Shown piece by piece: positions 37,801 to 47,813 of a stretch of 64,000 bases of DNA. The DNA comes from Coturnix japonica. Lineage: Eukaryota; Chordata; Aves; Galliformes; Phasianidae. The first letter of the stretch is position 1. Each line of letters starts with the position of its first letter. The stretch is from positions 67,131,356 through 67,195,355 of the forward strand of contig NC_029516.1 of assembly GCF_001577835.2 (NCBI RefSeq). Reading direction: 5' to 3'. The position numbers and the translations under genes are program-made. The notes beneath the pieces were generated by a model. It was not told the DNA's origin. It worked only from the letters and a program-made list of their open reading frames with translations, and ran no database searches.

Positions 37801-40800
37801 ATCATTTTCAAGTAGTCAACCCCAAATGTGCACCAATATTTACTAAGATATGGAACTAAAAGGAAAGTAATATCTTAAACTCATCATAAACACAACATAA
37901 TTTATCTACTAATGTAGCACCTCCTCATTGGAGATAGGGAAGAAGTAGGAAAACTCTGTAGTTCTCGTCTGCACTAGACAATAGGACTTCTGTGCATTAG
38001 AGGGAAGCCAACTCAAGAGATTAGCAAAGACAGTATCAGAGCAGGCTGCACACCTTGAAGAAGCACAGTACTAGGCAGAGCTGCAGAAAAACTAATAAAA
38101 TGAACATCATGTGCTTTAGAATAACAGAACATTCCAAGTTGGAAGGGAACACACATAATAACCAAGTCCATTTCCGGACTCCATATGGTACTACACAAAA
38201 ATCAGATCATATGAATGAGAGCATCATTCAGACACTTATTGAACTATATCACATTTGGCATCATGACCACTGCTCTGGGGAGCCTGTTCCAGGGCTTAAC
38301 CACCTTGTCAGTGAAGAACCTCACCCCAGTGTCCAACCTGACCTTCTCCTATTCTAGCTTCATGCTGTTAAGTTCTACTGATAGCCTACTGCGAGAAAAA
38401 TATCAGCTCTAGCCCCCCTGCTCCTCCTCATGAGGAAGTTGCAGGCCACAATGAGGTCTTCCCACACTCCATTCTTCTCTGGGCTTAACAAACCAAAAGG
38501 ACTTTATCCAATCCTCATATGTCTTCTCCTCCAGACCCATCACTATCTTTGTAGCCCTCCTTTGGACACTCCCCAATAGTTTTACATCCTTTTTTTTTCT
38601 ATGGATCCCCAAATAGCATACAACACTCAAGGTGAGGCCACACCAGTGAAGTGCAAATCAGGTCAATCATTTTGACCAACCAGCAGTACTGAAACATCTC
38701 AGGAGGCAGCTGGCTTTCCTGGCTGCCTGGGCAAACTGTTGACTCATGTTCAACCTATTGCTGGTCAAGACCCCCAGCATCTCATCTGCTAGTCTGTATA
38801 TATAACCAGAGTTGCCCCTTTCCAGGTACAGAATCCAGCACTTGCTCCTGTTAAACTTCATTCAATTGGTGACTGACCAGCTCTCTAATTTGACTAGAAC
38901 TCTCTGCAAGGTCTCTCCATCCTCAATGGAGTCAACAGCTCCTCCCAATTTAATAGTCAGCACCCTTGCTCAAAGCACCTTCTAGTCCTACATCCAAGTT
39001 CTTTATGAAAACTTCTTAAAGAGAGCTTGCTCTGAAATGGGGATCCCCACTAATGACTGGCTGCAAGCCAGCTGCTTACTCTAACCCTTTGGACCCGAAT
39101 CATCAGCCAGTTGTTCATAATCACATTACATTTATGTCTAGCTGCATGCTGGTGGACCATTCTCACCAAGTAATGAACCAGTGTTCTCTCTGGCCCTCCT
39201 TTTGTTGTTAAGGATATTTAAAAATATATATATATATTTATTTTCTTTCACAGTACTGACCAGCTTCAACTCTGAGGTAGTACTTTCAAAAAATGATGTA
39301 CCCCTTTCAAAAGCAGTTTCCCAGAAGACCTTTCTAACTAGTTCCCTGAGCAGCCTGAAATCTGCTCTCCCCATATCCAGAGTTGAAGTTTTGGTGGCAG
39401 TTTTCCTCCTATCACCAAAGATTTTAAATTGGATTATGGTCACTATAGCCAAGGCAGCGACCAATTACCATTTCACTCATGAGACCTCTGTTCAGAAGCA
39501 ACAGATCTAGGAGGACAACTTTCCTCATCAGATCCCTTAGGAGCTGTACTATGAAACTGTCATTGATGTGTTTTAGTAATCTACTGGACCTGCTTCTGTC
39601 AGCTATGTGGTGCTCCCAGTTAACATCTGATAAGTTGAAGTCTCCCATAAGGACAACAGGGTTTGTTATAGATGACCCTCTTAGTTTCTTAAAGAATAAT
39701 CAATCAGCGTTGTCATCCTGGATGAGGCTCTCAACTGTGTCACAGCCAGCAGACAGCTCCATACAATTCAGCCCCTCTGTTACATAAAGGACCACTCCCT
39801 TGCCACTCCTGCCCTGCCTGTCTGTTCTGGAAAGTCCGCAGTTATTCACCACATCACAACAATCACAGGACTCTTCCCACCAGGTTTCACTTATGCCAAT
39901 GATGTTGTAGCTCTGGGACTGAGCCAAGGCTTCTAGCTCTCCTCAGCTTGTTTGTTTGTTTGTTACATTTCAGCTGTGCTTCATTGTAACAAGTGGAGCA
40001 GACTGAAGGATCTCACTAGCATGCAGCCCCCCCAATTGCAAGGTACCACCTTTTAGTTTATTGCCAGCAGCGTGTGTGTACTTCAGGTGGGTCAACGGTC
40101 TCAATCCTCAAGCCTGACATGGTGCCCCTAGACTCATCTCTAGCAGGCCTGGTTTCACCTCCTTCCTCCTTTGAATCTTGCTTAAAGCCCTCTCAATGTT
40201 CCTGTCATGGTTTCATGGTTTTCCATTGGTATTCCACATCGAGGTGGCTTGAAGTATGTATACTTGAGGTATTGCACCTCAAGTACTGTGTTCAGTTTTG
40301 GGCCCCTCACTGCAAGAAAGACACTGAGGCCCTGGAATGTGTTCAGAGGAGGGCTACGAAGCTGGTGAGGGGTCTGGAGCACAGGACTTACAAGGAGCGG
40401 CTGAGGGAGCTGGGATTGTTCAGCCTGGAGAAGAGGAGGCTCAGGGGAGACCTTATAGCTCTCTCTAACTTCCTGAAGAGAGGATGTAGTGAGCTGGGGG
40501 TTAGCCTCTTCTCTCGTGTAATCAGTGATAGAACTAGAGGGAATGGTTTTAAGCTGTGCCAGGGGAGATTCAGGCTGGACATTAGGAAGTATTACTTCTC
40601 AGAAAGGGTGGTCAGGCATTGGAATGCACTGCTCAGGGAGGTGGTGGAGTCACCGACCATGGGACTGTTCAAGAAACACTTGGATGTGGTGCTGAGGAAT
40701 ATGATTTAGCCAGGAAGCATTGGGAATGGTTGGACTAGATGATCTTCTAGGTCTTTTCCAACCTTGATAATTCTGTGATTCTGTGATCATAACATCATGC

Positions 40801-42709
40801 AATGCACTAGCAATTAAAGAATTAATGCTGCACCTACATGGATGTTTTACATTTCCACTTTCCTGGTCTCAGAAGAGAAACATGAACTTCCAAAAGACTT
40901 CACTTTTCCACTTCTGTTTTCCATGCAGAAGGAAACATAAAGCAGACTGAAAGCCATGAGACTTCCCTCTGTGCTCTCTTGCCACTTTGCCTACAGCATT
41001 AAAGACTTTGGTTTTGGAAACTCTCCCTCTTTCACATTTCACTTCTTAGCTTCAATTTAAATCACACTGTATTATACTATATTATCTCACATTCTGCTAC
41101 TACACTTAGTAAACTAGTTTTTTTCCCCCTTAGCTCATCACTGCTGTTTTTTCTTATCCAGGCCCATCTACCTGCTCTTTCCCTCCTCATACTTTCCTCG
41201 GGTGTGGATCCGTGGGTCCCTCTGCCCCCTTGTTGTAGAACCAGTCTAAACCGTGACAGCTTCCCAACAACTCCTGGGGCTGGTATCCACTTGAAACAGA
41301 TGAACTCAACTGTCACCAGCAGGAAAGTTGCTGAATAAACCACCCATGATAAACAACAACAACAAAAAAACAACCAAAAAAACCCAACAAAATAAAGTTC
41401 TTCCAAGAGCACCAGCTTTTAGCCATACCTTGATTGAACAGATTTTTCTGTTCCTTACAGTATATTTCACTGCTACTGAGGAGAACAAGTCCTCAGGATG
41501 AGCCCCGAATAGATAACCAAACATGGAAAGCAAGTACTTCTAAGAGAGAACACTGTATTTTAACTTACATATTTAAATGTTTTGAACATTACCCAGCACA
41601 CACAGCAGCAATTCAGTTTTTCACACCCTCCCCAAACTCTGACAGCTACTTTCAGTCTTCTGAGAAAAATGTGGCAGGCTGGATAGCCCTTCTTGTTGAT
41701 CATCAATTTGGGGGTGGAGAAGAGCAATATTTGCTGTTTCCCAAGTGGCATAGCATACACAAGTGGAGTCTAACACCAGCTTTCTGATTAATTAATTAAT
41801 TCCAAAGTGTCTGCAAGAGTCCTAGCTGAAGATCTCAAGTTTAACAAACTGTGTCAGGCCTTCATGCTTACTAGGTGATGTAAAAGGCTGTAAGTAGAAC
41901 ATCAAGTCGTTAGATACTGGTCTTTAAAGGAAGAGTAACTCTTATAAGGAGGATAACTAGAAAAAAAAAAAATTAAAAAAAAATAAAATCATTGCTCCAG
42001 CTGCTCTAATCAAGTATTAACCTGTATTATGCTTAAGAGGAAAAACATGTTTAACTTTCATAAAAATTAAACTGTTACCTGCTATCAACTTGAGAAAACT
42101 GGAGAGGCTTATTCTAGTTAACTGCAGGTCTTTGTTAATAGCCCCTGGAAGCTTGAAACTAACCTTAACAATTCTCAAGAAGTTACAAATGCGATTTAAC
42201 ATGCCACGGGAAAAAGGTTAGGCTACCACTCCTAAACCAGCTCTTCATCCCTGAGCATGAAGAGTTCATCTGAGACCTTTTGGCAGGAGAAAGGTCTCAT
42301 GACCGATCGCTACAGAGTTCACAAACAGGGCTTACTAAATTTAGGTGTGATGCTGTATTTCTCTCAATACTATTCTGACCCAGCTTGACTCAACAGCCAA
42401 CTACAGCGTACCGGGCCAGATTGGTGAATGCTAATTCCATCAGGGACAACAACACGGCCACCGTGTAGGTCAAGAGGTTCCCTGACCACACCGCAACACA
42501 GCACAGCACAGCAGCCCCGGCACAGAACACGGACCGCCCGTAGGGAGAAGGGCGGAAATCCGTTAACGTCACGGTGCGGATGGGTGCATCGGACAGACAG
42601 AGCAAGGGCAAAGGAAGGGCTCGCTTGTTCCCACAGAGGTAGCGGAGAAGGAGCACGGGTGTAACGGCGGTACTCACTGGCGGACGACGGTCAGCCCGAA
42701 GCGAACCAT
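25873..42709 (-). CDS. TIGAR: TIGAR, fructose-2,6-bisphosphatase-like phosphatase (six coding exons)
   Basis: A cytosolic histidine-phosphatase-family enzyme that lowers fructose-2,6-bisphosphate (and 2,3-bisphosphoglycerate), slowing glycolysis in favour of the pentose phosphate route; in mammals it is induced by p53. Coding exons on the minus strand are 42709-42678, 37634-37597, 32343-32222, 29082-29005, 26827-26717 and 26334-25873. They join in frame to 280 residues (human has 270). The RHG motif with catalytic His11 spans the exon 1/2 junction, GIDEPLS and FTHVFSSDL follow, and VVSHGAYMR gives the second catalytic His (202, equal to human 198). Position 102 is Asp (LADLKAMAK), where human has catalytic Glu102. 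The donor of exon 3 is GC (CAG then GCAAGT); the other introns are GT-AG. The extra length lies in the variable loop at about 146-190. Certain identity. Confidence 0.96.
29365..29825 (+). mobile_element. Mariner-type DNA transposon remnant (copy A)
   Basis: It shares order and wording with the two copies at 32441 and 36939 (TTTATCAGTGTTGGCTGAAT, then GATGAGTATGGCATGCAGGC, then GGAGTCATTACTTTCAGAG), but it is more divergent and lacks its first end. It lies in TIGAR intron 3 and carries no intact transposase. Confidence 0.6.
29962..30182 (-). mobile_element. CR1 LINE fragment
   Basis: The minus-strand CR1 3' end is seen as ATCATAGGATCATACACTTT and CAAAGATCATCCAGTCCAAC, then GACAGCCTGTTCCAGGACCT, with 5' truncation at about 30182. 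It lies in TIGAR intron 3. A short AAAT repeat follows at about 30285-30303. Confidence 0.85.
32441..32996 (+). mobile_element. Mariner-type non-autonomous element (copy B), TIGAR intron 2
   Basis: About 556 bp. Its ends are degenerate inverted repeats built on CTCCAAAARTAATG and CATTACTTTYRGA, beside TA dinucleotides, as expected of Tc1/mariner elements. I believe it belongs to the chicken Galluhop/Mariner1 group, but that name is from memory. The inside keeps fragments of a transposase region without a long open frame. It starts about 100 bases from the exon 3 acceptor. It shares an internal duplication (GTCAATAGTATGGCRGTAGA twice) with the inverted copy at 36939-37502. Confidence 0.7.
33766..35001 (+). 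mobile_element. Endogenous retrovirus fossil (env tail and 3' LTR)
   Basis: The piece contains, at about 34430-34545, a hydrophobic stretch like the membrane anchor and short tail of an envelope protein. An AT-rich segment of short repeats follows, then a purine-rich tract (GGGGATGGGGAGA) just before a likely LTR at about 34782-35001. That LTR has a TATATAAG promoter box and a CCAGTAAATGCCATTTTGCC block like the poly(A)/R region of alpharetrovirus-related bird LTRs (EAV type). The element is broken; gag, pol and most of env are absent. It sits inside a CR1 copy. Confidence 0.6.
35513..35981. mobile_element. Probable LTR fossil inside CR1
   Basis: A 469-bp non-CR1 block interrupts the CR1 copy. 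It starts TGTAATGG and ends at GTCCATCCA, so TG...CA ends are possible, and it carries no coding sequence. No clean target duplication is seen, so the exact ends and the family are uncertain. Confidence 0.5.
36939..37502 (-). mobile_element. Mariner-type non-autonomous element (copy C), inverted to copy B
   Basis: Nearly the reverse complement of the copy at 32441-32996 over its whole length of about 560 bp, with the same internal duplication and the same end blocks (TAAAAGTAAT near the start, ATTACTTTTGGAGCAGCCCT at the end). It lies in TIGAR intron 2, about 95 bases from the exon 2 donor. Short open frames in it are reflections of the element. Confidence 0.75.
38118..40198 (-). mobile_element. 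Long CR1 LINE copy in TIGAR intron 1
   Basis: A minus-strand CR1 of about 2 kb. The 3' end is at GAACATTCCAAGTTGGAAGG. ORF2 wording on the minus strand includes EHNPIxx-type endonuclease parts ([20 protein letters not shown] near 39590-39650; [13 protein letters not shown] near 39850-39890) and the reverse transcriptase tail ([20 protein letters not shown]). The frame is broken in many places and part of the reverse transcriptase region is missing. A short TA run lies at about 39224-39240. Confidence 0.8.
40258..40787 (+). mobile_element. CR1 LINE 3' end, relatively young
   Basis: The plus strand keeps an open CR1 ORF2 C-terminus from about 40260 to 40709 ([55 protein letters not shown]). 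A full 3' end follows (GGACTAGATGATCTTCTAGG, TTCTGTGATTCTGTGATC). The open frame and intact tail suggest a younger insertion than its neighbours. It faces the opposite way to the CR1 at 38118-40198. Confidence 0.85.
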
Positions 42710-42850
42710 GGCACAGCCGCACAGCTGAACGCAGACCCCCCTACCGGCTCCTCCGCCCTGCGCCGCAGCGCCCGCCCCGCGCCCGGCGGCGACGTCACTG
42801 GGCAGCTGATGCCGCCGCGCCTCCCCTCAGTGCTGCGGCCTGGGGGCGTG
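42450..42850 (-). promoter_or_regulatory. TIGAR: TIGAR CpG-rich promoter region
   Basis: A local rise in G+C and CpG surrounds the TIGAR start codon at 42709, with GACGTCAC (a CRE/ATF-like site) at about 42790 and GC-rich boxes such as CCCGCCCCGCGCCC. No TATA box is obvious. This fits a housekeeping-type CpG-island promoter; the start site itself is not determined. Confidence 0.7.
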
Positions 42851-43341
42851 ATGTTGCTTGTTTAACACACGCAAATAAAAGCGATAATATTTGGCAAAGG
42901 CTGTGGGTATCAATGCAGGTTCACTCACATTTTGGCAGAAGAAAGGGGGAGAAACTCCAGGTTAGGGTGGTGGTGGGTCTATCATCTAATGGAGAGAAGG
43001 TGCTTAGAAAGCTATGTATGAGGAATAGTTGCTTTTAAAAACTAAAAACAATGATATGTACAGTTTAATGTTACAATTCTCAAGGCACATATTCTGACTT
43101 TACAGTTCTAATGAGCTGGGTGACTTAGCTCAGAGTAATATGAATAGTGGGTAAATTCTGCTGAATTCAAGTTAGTTAGAAGACTTGGAAGCCAAATGAT
43201 GATTCCTCAGCAATCATCATCAGAGATGGAAATGGTTTCACAGCAACTGCTTCAGGCCAGCTGTTCACAAGGCAAAGCAATGGGTGGTATAGGCACACAC
43301 CAGACAGACATCCACAACAGCTGGGGCCAAGATGGTGCTAG

Positions 43342-43690
43342 TCATGGAGTGGTTTGGAATGGACCTTGAAGATCATCTAGTTCCAATGTCTGCCATGGAC
43401 AGGAACACTTCCCACTAGACAGGTTGCTCATGGCCCCATCAAGCTTGGTCTTGAACATCTCCAGGCATGGGGCATCCACAGCTTCTCTGGGCAACCTGTT
43501 CCAGTGCCTCGCCACCCTCTCAGTAGAGATTTTCTTCCTAAAGTTTAATCTAAATCTACCTTCTTCTAGTTTAAAGTTGTTATGTCTTGTCCTATTGCTA
43601 CAGACCCTAATAAAATGCTCCTCCCAGTATTGCTGTAAGTCCCTTTAGGCTGCAATGAGATCTCCATTGAGCCTTTTCCATGCTTCTCTG
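43342..43690 (-). mobile_element. CR1 LINE fragment
   Basis: The minus-strand CR1 3' end is seen as GGTTTGGAATGGACCTTGAA and GATCATCTAGTTCCAATGTC, then CTCTGGGCAACCTGTTCCAG, with 5' truncation near 43690. It lies upstream of TIGAR. Confidence 0.85.
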
Positions 43691-44597
43691 TACATGGGAT
43701 CTAGATGGGAGATTGATGGGACTGATGCAGATTGATTTGTTGGAGGAAGGCCAGCTTTGCTCTGCAGTCATCACCATTCTTGGATGAAGAGGAACTGGGG
43801 AGAGGCAGAGTGAAAAGGAAACTAAACTGAGCAGTCCCACCCACCCACTTACCACCTGCAAGGTACTTTTATGTCTCACACATAATCCATATCACAGTGA
43901 TGTTTGGTATCTCAAGAATGAAGCCGACATCTCAGTTACATAAACTGCTCCCTACTATTACTTCTGGGCAAACTGACAGCACTTGTGAGAAGATACATCT
44001 GCATTTTGTAGTTCACATTCTTTTTGCCTGTGTTTTGCTCCCTGCCTGAGTAAAGGGATTCTTTATTCAGTTGCTGAAGTTTCCCATTCAGACTCTCGCT
44101 TTCCCTAGTGTAAGTAAGCAAAGCAAAAGCAGGGAAGTCTTAGGAAAATAGAGATTTGTTTTGCCATTCCTTTCCAACCTCCTGTTTTTGGAAAAAAAGA
44201 AAAAAAACCAAAAAACAAAAAAACAAAACATTTATGAAAAAGCACATATGCATCTTGGCAATCTGCAAGGATACTATAGGGAAGATGTATTCTTTAACAC
44301 TGAACAATGATCTAACTGAGGTTGATATGACAAAGTAACAGAAGAGGCAACCAAAGATAATCATTTTCCCTTCAATTATCTCAAGTTTTATGGTTTACAG
44401 ACAGTCTAATTGACCATAATATTAGTTGGTCAGACAACTGAGTGTCTTTGCAATAGGATTTCACAACATAATAGAATAAATGAGTCATGTAAAAAAAATG
44501 ATTCTGGGTTGCCAGAGATTTGACCTAACTTTGAAACTGATTTGTTTTTTTTTATAACACACACCAAAAAAACAAAAAAAAAACCCAAAACAAAACA

Positions 44598-44706
44598 AAA
44601 AAACTATATGATTATATATAATATATATATAATATTATATATATATATTATATATATATATTATATATATATATATATATATTTTATATATATATATATA
44701 TATAAT
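44598..44706. repeat. (TA)n repeat, imperfect
   Basis: About 110 bases of TA dinucleotides broken by short AATA units. The run is self-complementary and could extrude as a hairpin. Confidence 0.95.
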
Positions 44707-45242
44707 TGAAAGCTAAAATATATTTTTTTATTTTCTAGAAGCTTAAACCACATGATAAATATTAGTGACATGTCTAGATTCTGAATGATCTGATGCCAAA
44801 TGACTCGGGTCTGACCTATTTCGGTTGTATCACCATTAAAAACAATTCATGTTTCCTTTTCTACTGTTTAATCATCTTCTCTTTGTTGACGTCTTCTTCA
44901 TCTTCACAGCATGTATTTTTTTATTTCCTGAGTGTTTTACCTTTCTTTATTTTTATCCTCTCCAGGTGTTTCTCAGATCTGCTGTGGCACATGTCAGTCT
45001 ATGATTATGGGCCTGTGTTGTAAATTGACTCAGTGAAACAAAATGTTTATAAAGCATAACTGCTAAAACAAGAAGAAAGCTTATCAGATGAGGAATAGTG
45101 TTTTGTGGAAATCATCTTAGGAAGAAAAAATTTTTGTGGAGCTGTAAATTATTATTATTCTTTTTTAAATGGGTAACTTATTAAAAAATAAATTTCAACA
45201 ATGTTGACTATATACTGAAATCATTATCATGTGTATTGCATA

Positions 45243-45474
45243 ACACAGAATCACAGAATGACCCGGGTTGGAAGGGACCTCAAGGATCATGTAGTTCCAA
45301 CCCCCCTGCCTGGCAGGGCCACCCAACCTNCTTGAACACCTCCAAGGACGGGGCATCCACAACCTCCCTGGGCAGCCTGTTCCAGGGCCTAACCACTCTC
45401 CTAGTGAAGAACTTCCCCCTAACATCCAACCTAAATCTTCCCTCTTTTAACTTAAAACCATTTCCCCTTGAGTA
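45243..45474 (-). mobile_element. Young-looking CR1 LINE 3' fragment
   Basis: It is close to the usual CR1 wording (ACAGAATCACAGAATGACCC, GGTTGGAAGGGACCTCAAGG, CCTGGGCAGCCTGTTCCAGG) and is therefore likely recent. It contains one N at 45330, where about 20-30 bases of the usual CR1 sequence appear to be missing. Confidence 0.9.
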
Positions 45475-45552
45475 ACATTAGAAAATATTAATAACACTAA
45501 CATTAGAAATAACATTAGAAATATTAATAACACTAACATTAGAAAATATTGG
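45475..45552. repeat. Short tandem repeat next to CR1
   Basis: Repeated units of the form AACATTAGAAATATTAATAA and ACACTAACATTAGAAA, about two and a half imperfect copies, begin directly at the 5' truncation point of the CR1 fragment. Confidence 0.75.
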
Positions 45553-45654
45553 CAATCCAAGGAAAGTTATTCCTCTCGAATAACAGCTTGCTACTAGAAA
45601 TATGAAACAGAAGTCAACAGCTGAGCTGTATTTCCTCCTCATTTTGGATCTGAT

Positions 45655-46025
45655 CTTGCATCCTGCTCTTACAAAGACACCAGCCATGCAGAAACTTACA
45701 CTGAAATTATCCTCTTCCTTCCTAATAACCTTCTCAAGTACCACTGTTTGATCTCTGCAAACATTCAGTAACCATCCACGAATGTCAATGGGTGCATTTC
45801 CTTCTGCATGGAGGAATTGTTCTACACTTTGCTTCATACACAATCCCATGTCAGACGTCATAATGCTAGATTGCTCTTCTGCTGCCATCCATTCCTCATG
45901 GCAACAAAATTTAATGGAATATTGGTGGGAAGGTTCAATCTCCACTGCTATCTCCCCACCATCTGCCTTTGATGTACTAGGCCAACATAATAAAATATGA
46001 GGCATTACTTTGGGAGCAGCCCTTA
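45655..46025 (-). mobile_element. Mariner-type element remnant (copy D)
   Basis: It shares order with copy C (AATGTCAATGGGTGC, CCTCATGGCAACAAAATTTA, AGGCATTACTTTGGGAGCAG, CCCTTATA at the end), but lacks the internal duplication of copies B and C. It is more diverged, and its left boundary is uncertain. Confidence 0.6.
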
Positions 46026-47545
46026 TATTTTAATTGCTCTTAGGAACGTGTTTGATTGTTTTTAGATAGCTTTAATTGTGATACACCACCTGCAGATCTG
46101 TGTGACTGTCCTGCTGAACAGAAAACCTTCAGCACTTCTACAACAGCACTGCAAGCCAATCTGTATAAACCTTGACCTGTGGAAGCTCAAGGCCATGGTT
46201 GCATGCTTTCTGGCTGATGAAAGCGTCCAGGTGAGCTCTAAGGTGAGCGAGAGGTTTCAGGCTAACACTTTGCTTCCCAGACGGCTGTTTAACAGTATTT
46301 CCTCCACGAGCTCCAAGAGTTGTTGCAGCTGCCGGTTACATTACTGTCATCTAGTGGCCCTCATGAAATTTGCACCCTCAAGTTTTGCAGTTCAAGTTAG
46401 GTACCTATTGGAGTTCCACACGTTACTTACATTATATATTTAATCTTTCACTCCAGTGCTGCTAGCTATCAAGAAGAATCACATTCAAATTTTAAAGATT
46501 TCTACTGCAAATTTCTGTTTTGTAAGACCAAGTCTTAATAACTAAACTTGGGAAAACATGTAATACTGACAGGGCACTCCAGTAAGATGAATACTTTACC
46601 ATGTGTAAGAAGCAAATCTAAAGAAACTTAAGTAAAAATCTTTTTAGTGAGGAGGAAGCGGGAAGAATGGAGGGAAACTAATTCTGTTTGGATATGCTTA
46701 TAACAGGTACTGAATTCATTGCTTATCCTCCAGTAAGTTTTGTCCCATTCACAATTCTGCTCGGGCGCTGAAAAACCTAATAATGAGAAAGGTCAGTCTT
46801 TTGCTCTTCAGGGACTTTGTTTGCAGCTAGAAAAACTAGAGATCTTGCTCTAAGAAGCATTACCAAATACTCTGAGCAACTCTAGTTCCCAAATACAGCC
46901 AGTCTGATGACCTTTCTCCTTCACTGGCCTGTCCTAATTCTTCAGTAGTTTCTACATGTTACATTTTTAAATAGCTAAAATTGCATCCTGGTTTATTTTT
47001 AGGGAAACATTGTTATTAATGAGCTATCAGCACATCATTTCCGCTAAAGGGCAGACATTTAAGGAGACATTTTCCCTTTTTTTTTTTCTTATTTACTGTA
47101 CTGCACATTAGCCTGATTCTGTAAGCAAGTTGCAGCAGAACAAAGAGAAGCTCCCCTCTGCCCTGCATATTACAAACACAGCTCTTAGTGAGAAGTTTCT
47201 CAGCTTTTACTTATTTTAACTTCTTAATAGCTGTTGGTTTAATGTATCTGCTACCATATAATTTCTCTAAAAACTACTCTACATTTATGGCTGCAAGCAC
47301 CTGTAAATATACAAACTATCAGCAATAGTCAGATGCACGAGCAAGGCTATACTCTTTCCTAACCTGTTTCTTTTCTATGCATCTTCTATCTTACTATCTA
47401 GATTGTCATTGACAAAAGGTGTACTTTACAACTCTCAGAACCTAGATCTTAATGTTTTCTGTTGAAAAAAAACCAAAAAACAAAACAAACAAACAACTTG
47501 TTGAGACATATCAGAGATTCTAGTTGTCTTTACACCACTTTTGCA
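46026..47545. other. No gene seen between TIGAR and the small ORF
   Basis: No recognisable coding, RNA or transposon sequence is found. The plus-strand open frame at 46078-46443 has no recognisable domain. Confidence 0.45.
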
Positions 47546-47551
47546 TTTATT
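47546..47551 (-). terminator. Possible poly(A) signal for the small membrane ORF
   Basis: AATAAA on the minus strand lies about 65 bases after the stop codon of the ORF at 47616-47813, and a GTGGTGT element follows about 10 bases later. Confidence 0.3.
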
Positions 47552-47615
47552 GATGTAACTGGTAATTTATGGTACAAGACACAAATGAACTGAAGTTAGT
47601 GAGAAAATTATAAAC

Positions 47616-47813
47616 CTATATTAATTCAACAGTGGAGCTCCCATAGCCTTTAGCAGGAATAGAATTTAACTCTGTCTGCACTGGTTGCATTTGATTTGTA
47701 GAGCTTTTTGCTTCTTTAGAGCAGTGTAAAATGAAGAGTGATAACATAATTCCATAGATTAAAAATATAGCAATAGCAACAGAAGTGTTTGAAAAAACTT
47801 CTGAAACAAGCAT
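47616..47813 (-). CDS. Candidate small single-pass membrane protein, 65 residues
   Basis: I do not recognise this ORF. It starts MLVSEVFSNTSVAIAIF, with an NTS glycosylation sequon just before one strongly hydrophobic segment (about residues 11-31, ending LFILHC). A polar tail of about 34 residues follows and ends in SSTVELI. Upstream there is an acceptor-like CTTTCTAAGCACAG about 10 bases before the ATG region, and the frame is closed just upstream by an in-frame stop, so it could be a whole small ORF in a terminal exon. A poly(A) signal with a GU element lies 65 bases downstream. It may still be a chance ORF: a short frame with one hydrophobic run is not rare. No known gene of this type is recalled between TIGAR and CCND2 in other vertebrates. 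Confidence 0.2.
   Translation of the reverse strand: MLVSEVFSNTSVAIAIFLIYGIMLSLFILHCSKEAKSSTNQMQPVQTELNSIPAKGYGSSTVELI

Noticed and set aside
40074-40709. A 211-codon plus-strand open frame that could look like a host gene
   Set aside because: From about 40260 on it is the C-terminus of CR1 ORF2; the first part is antisense to another CR1 copy.
45475-45552. Tandem repeat that might suggest a CRISPR-like array
   Set aside because: Only about two and a half imperfect units without distinct spacers; this is a eukaryotic genome and a simple tandem repeat.
46078-46443. A 121-codon plus-strand open frame next to mariner copy D
   Set aside because: No domain, and no transcript signals are visible.
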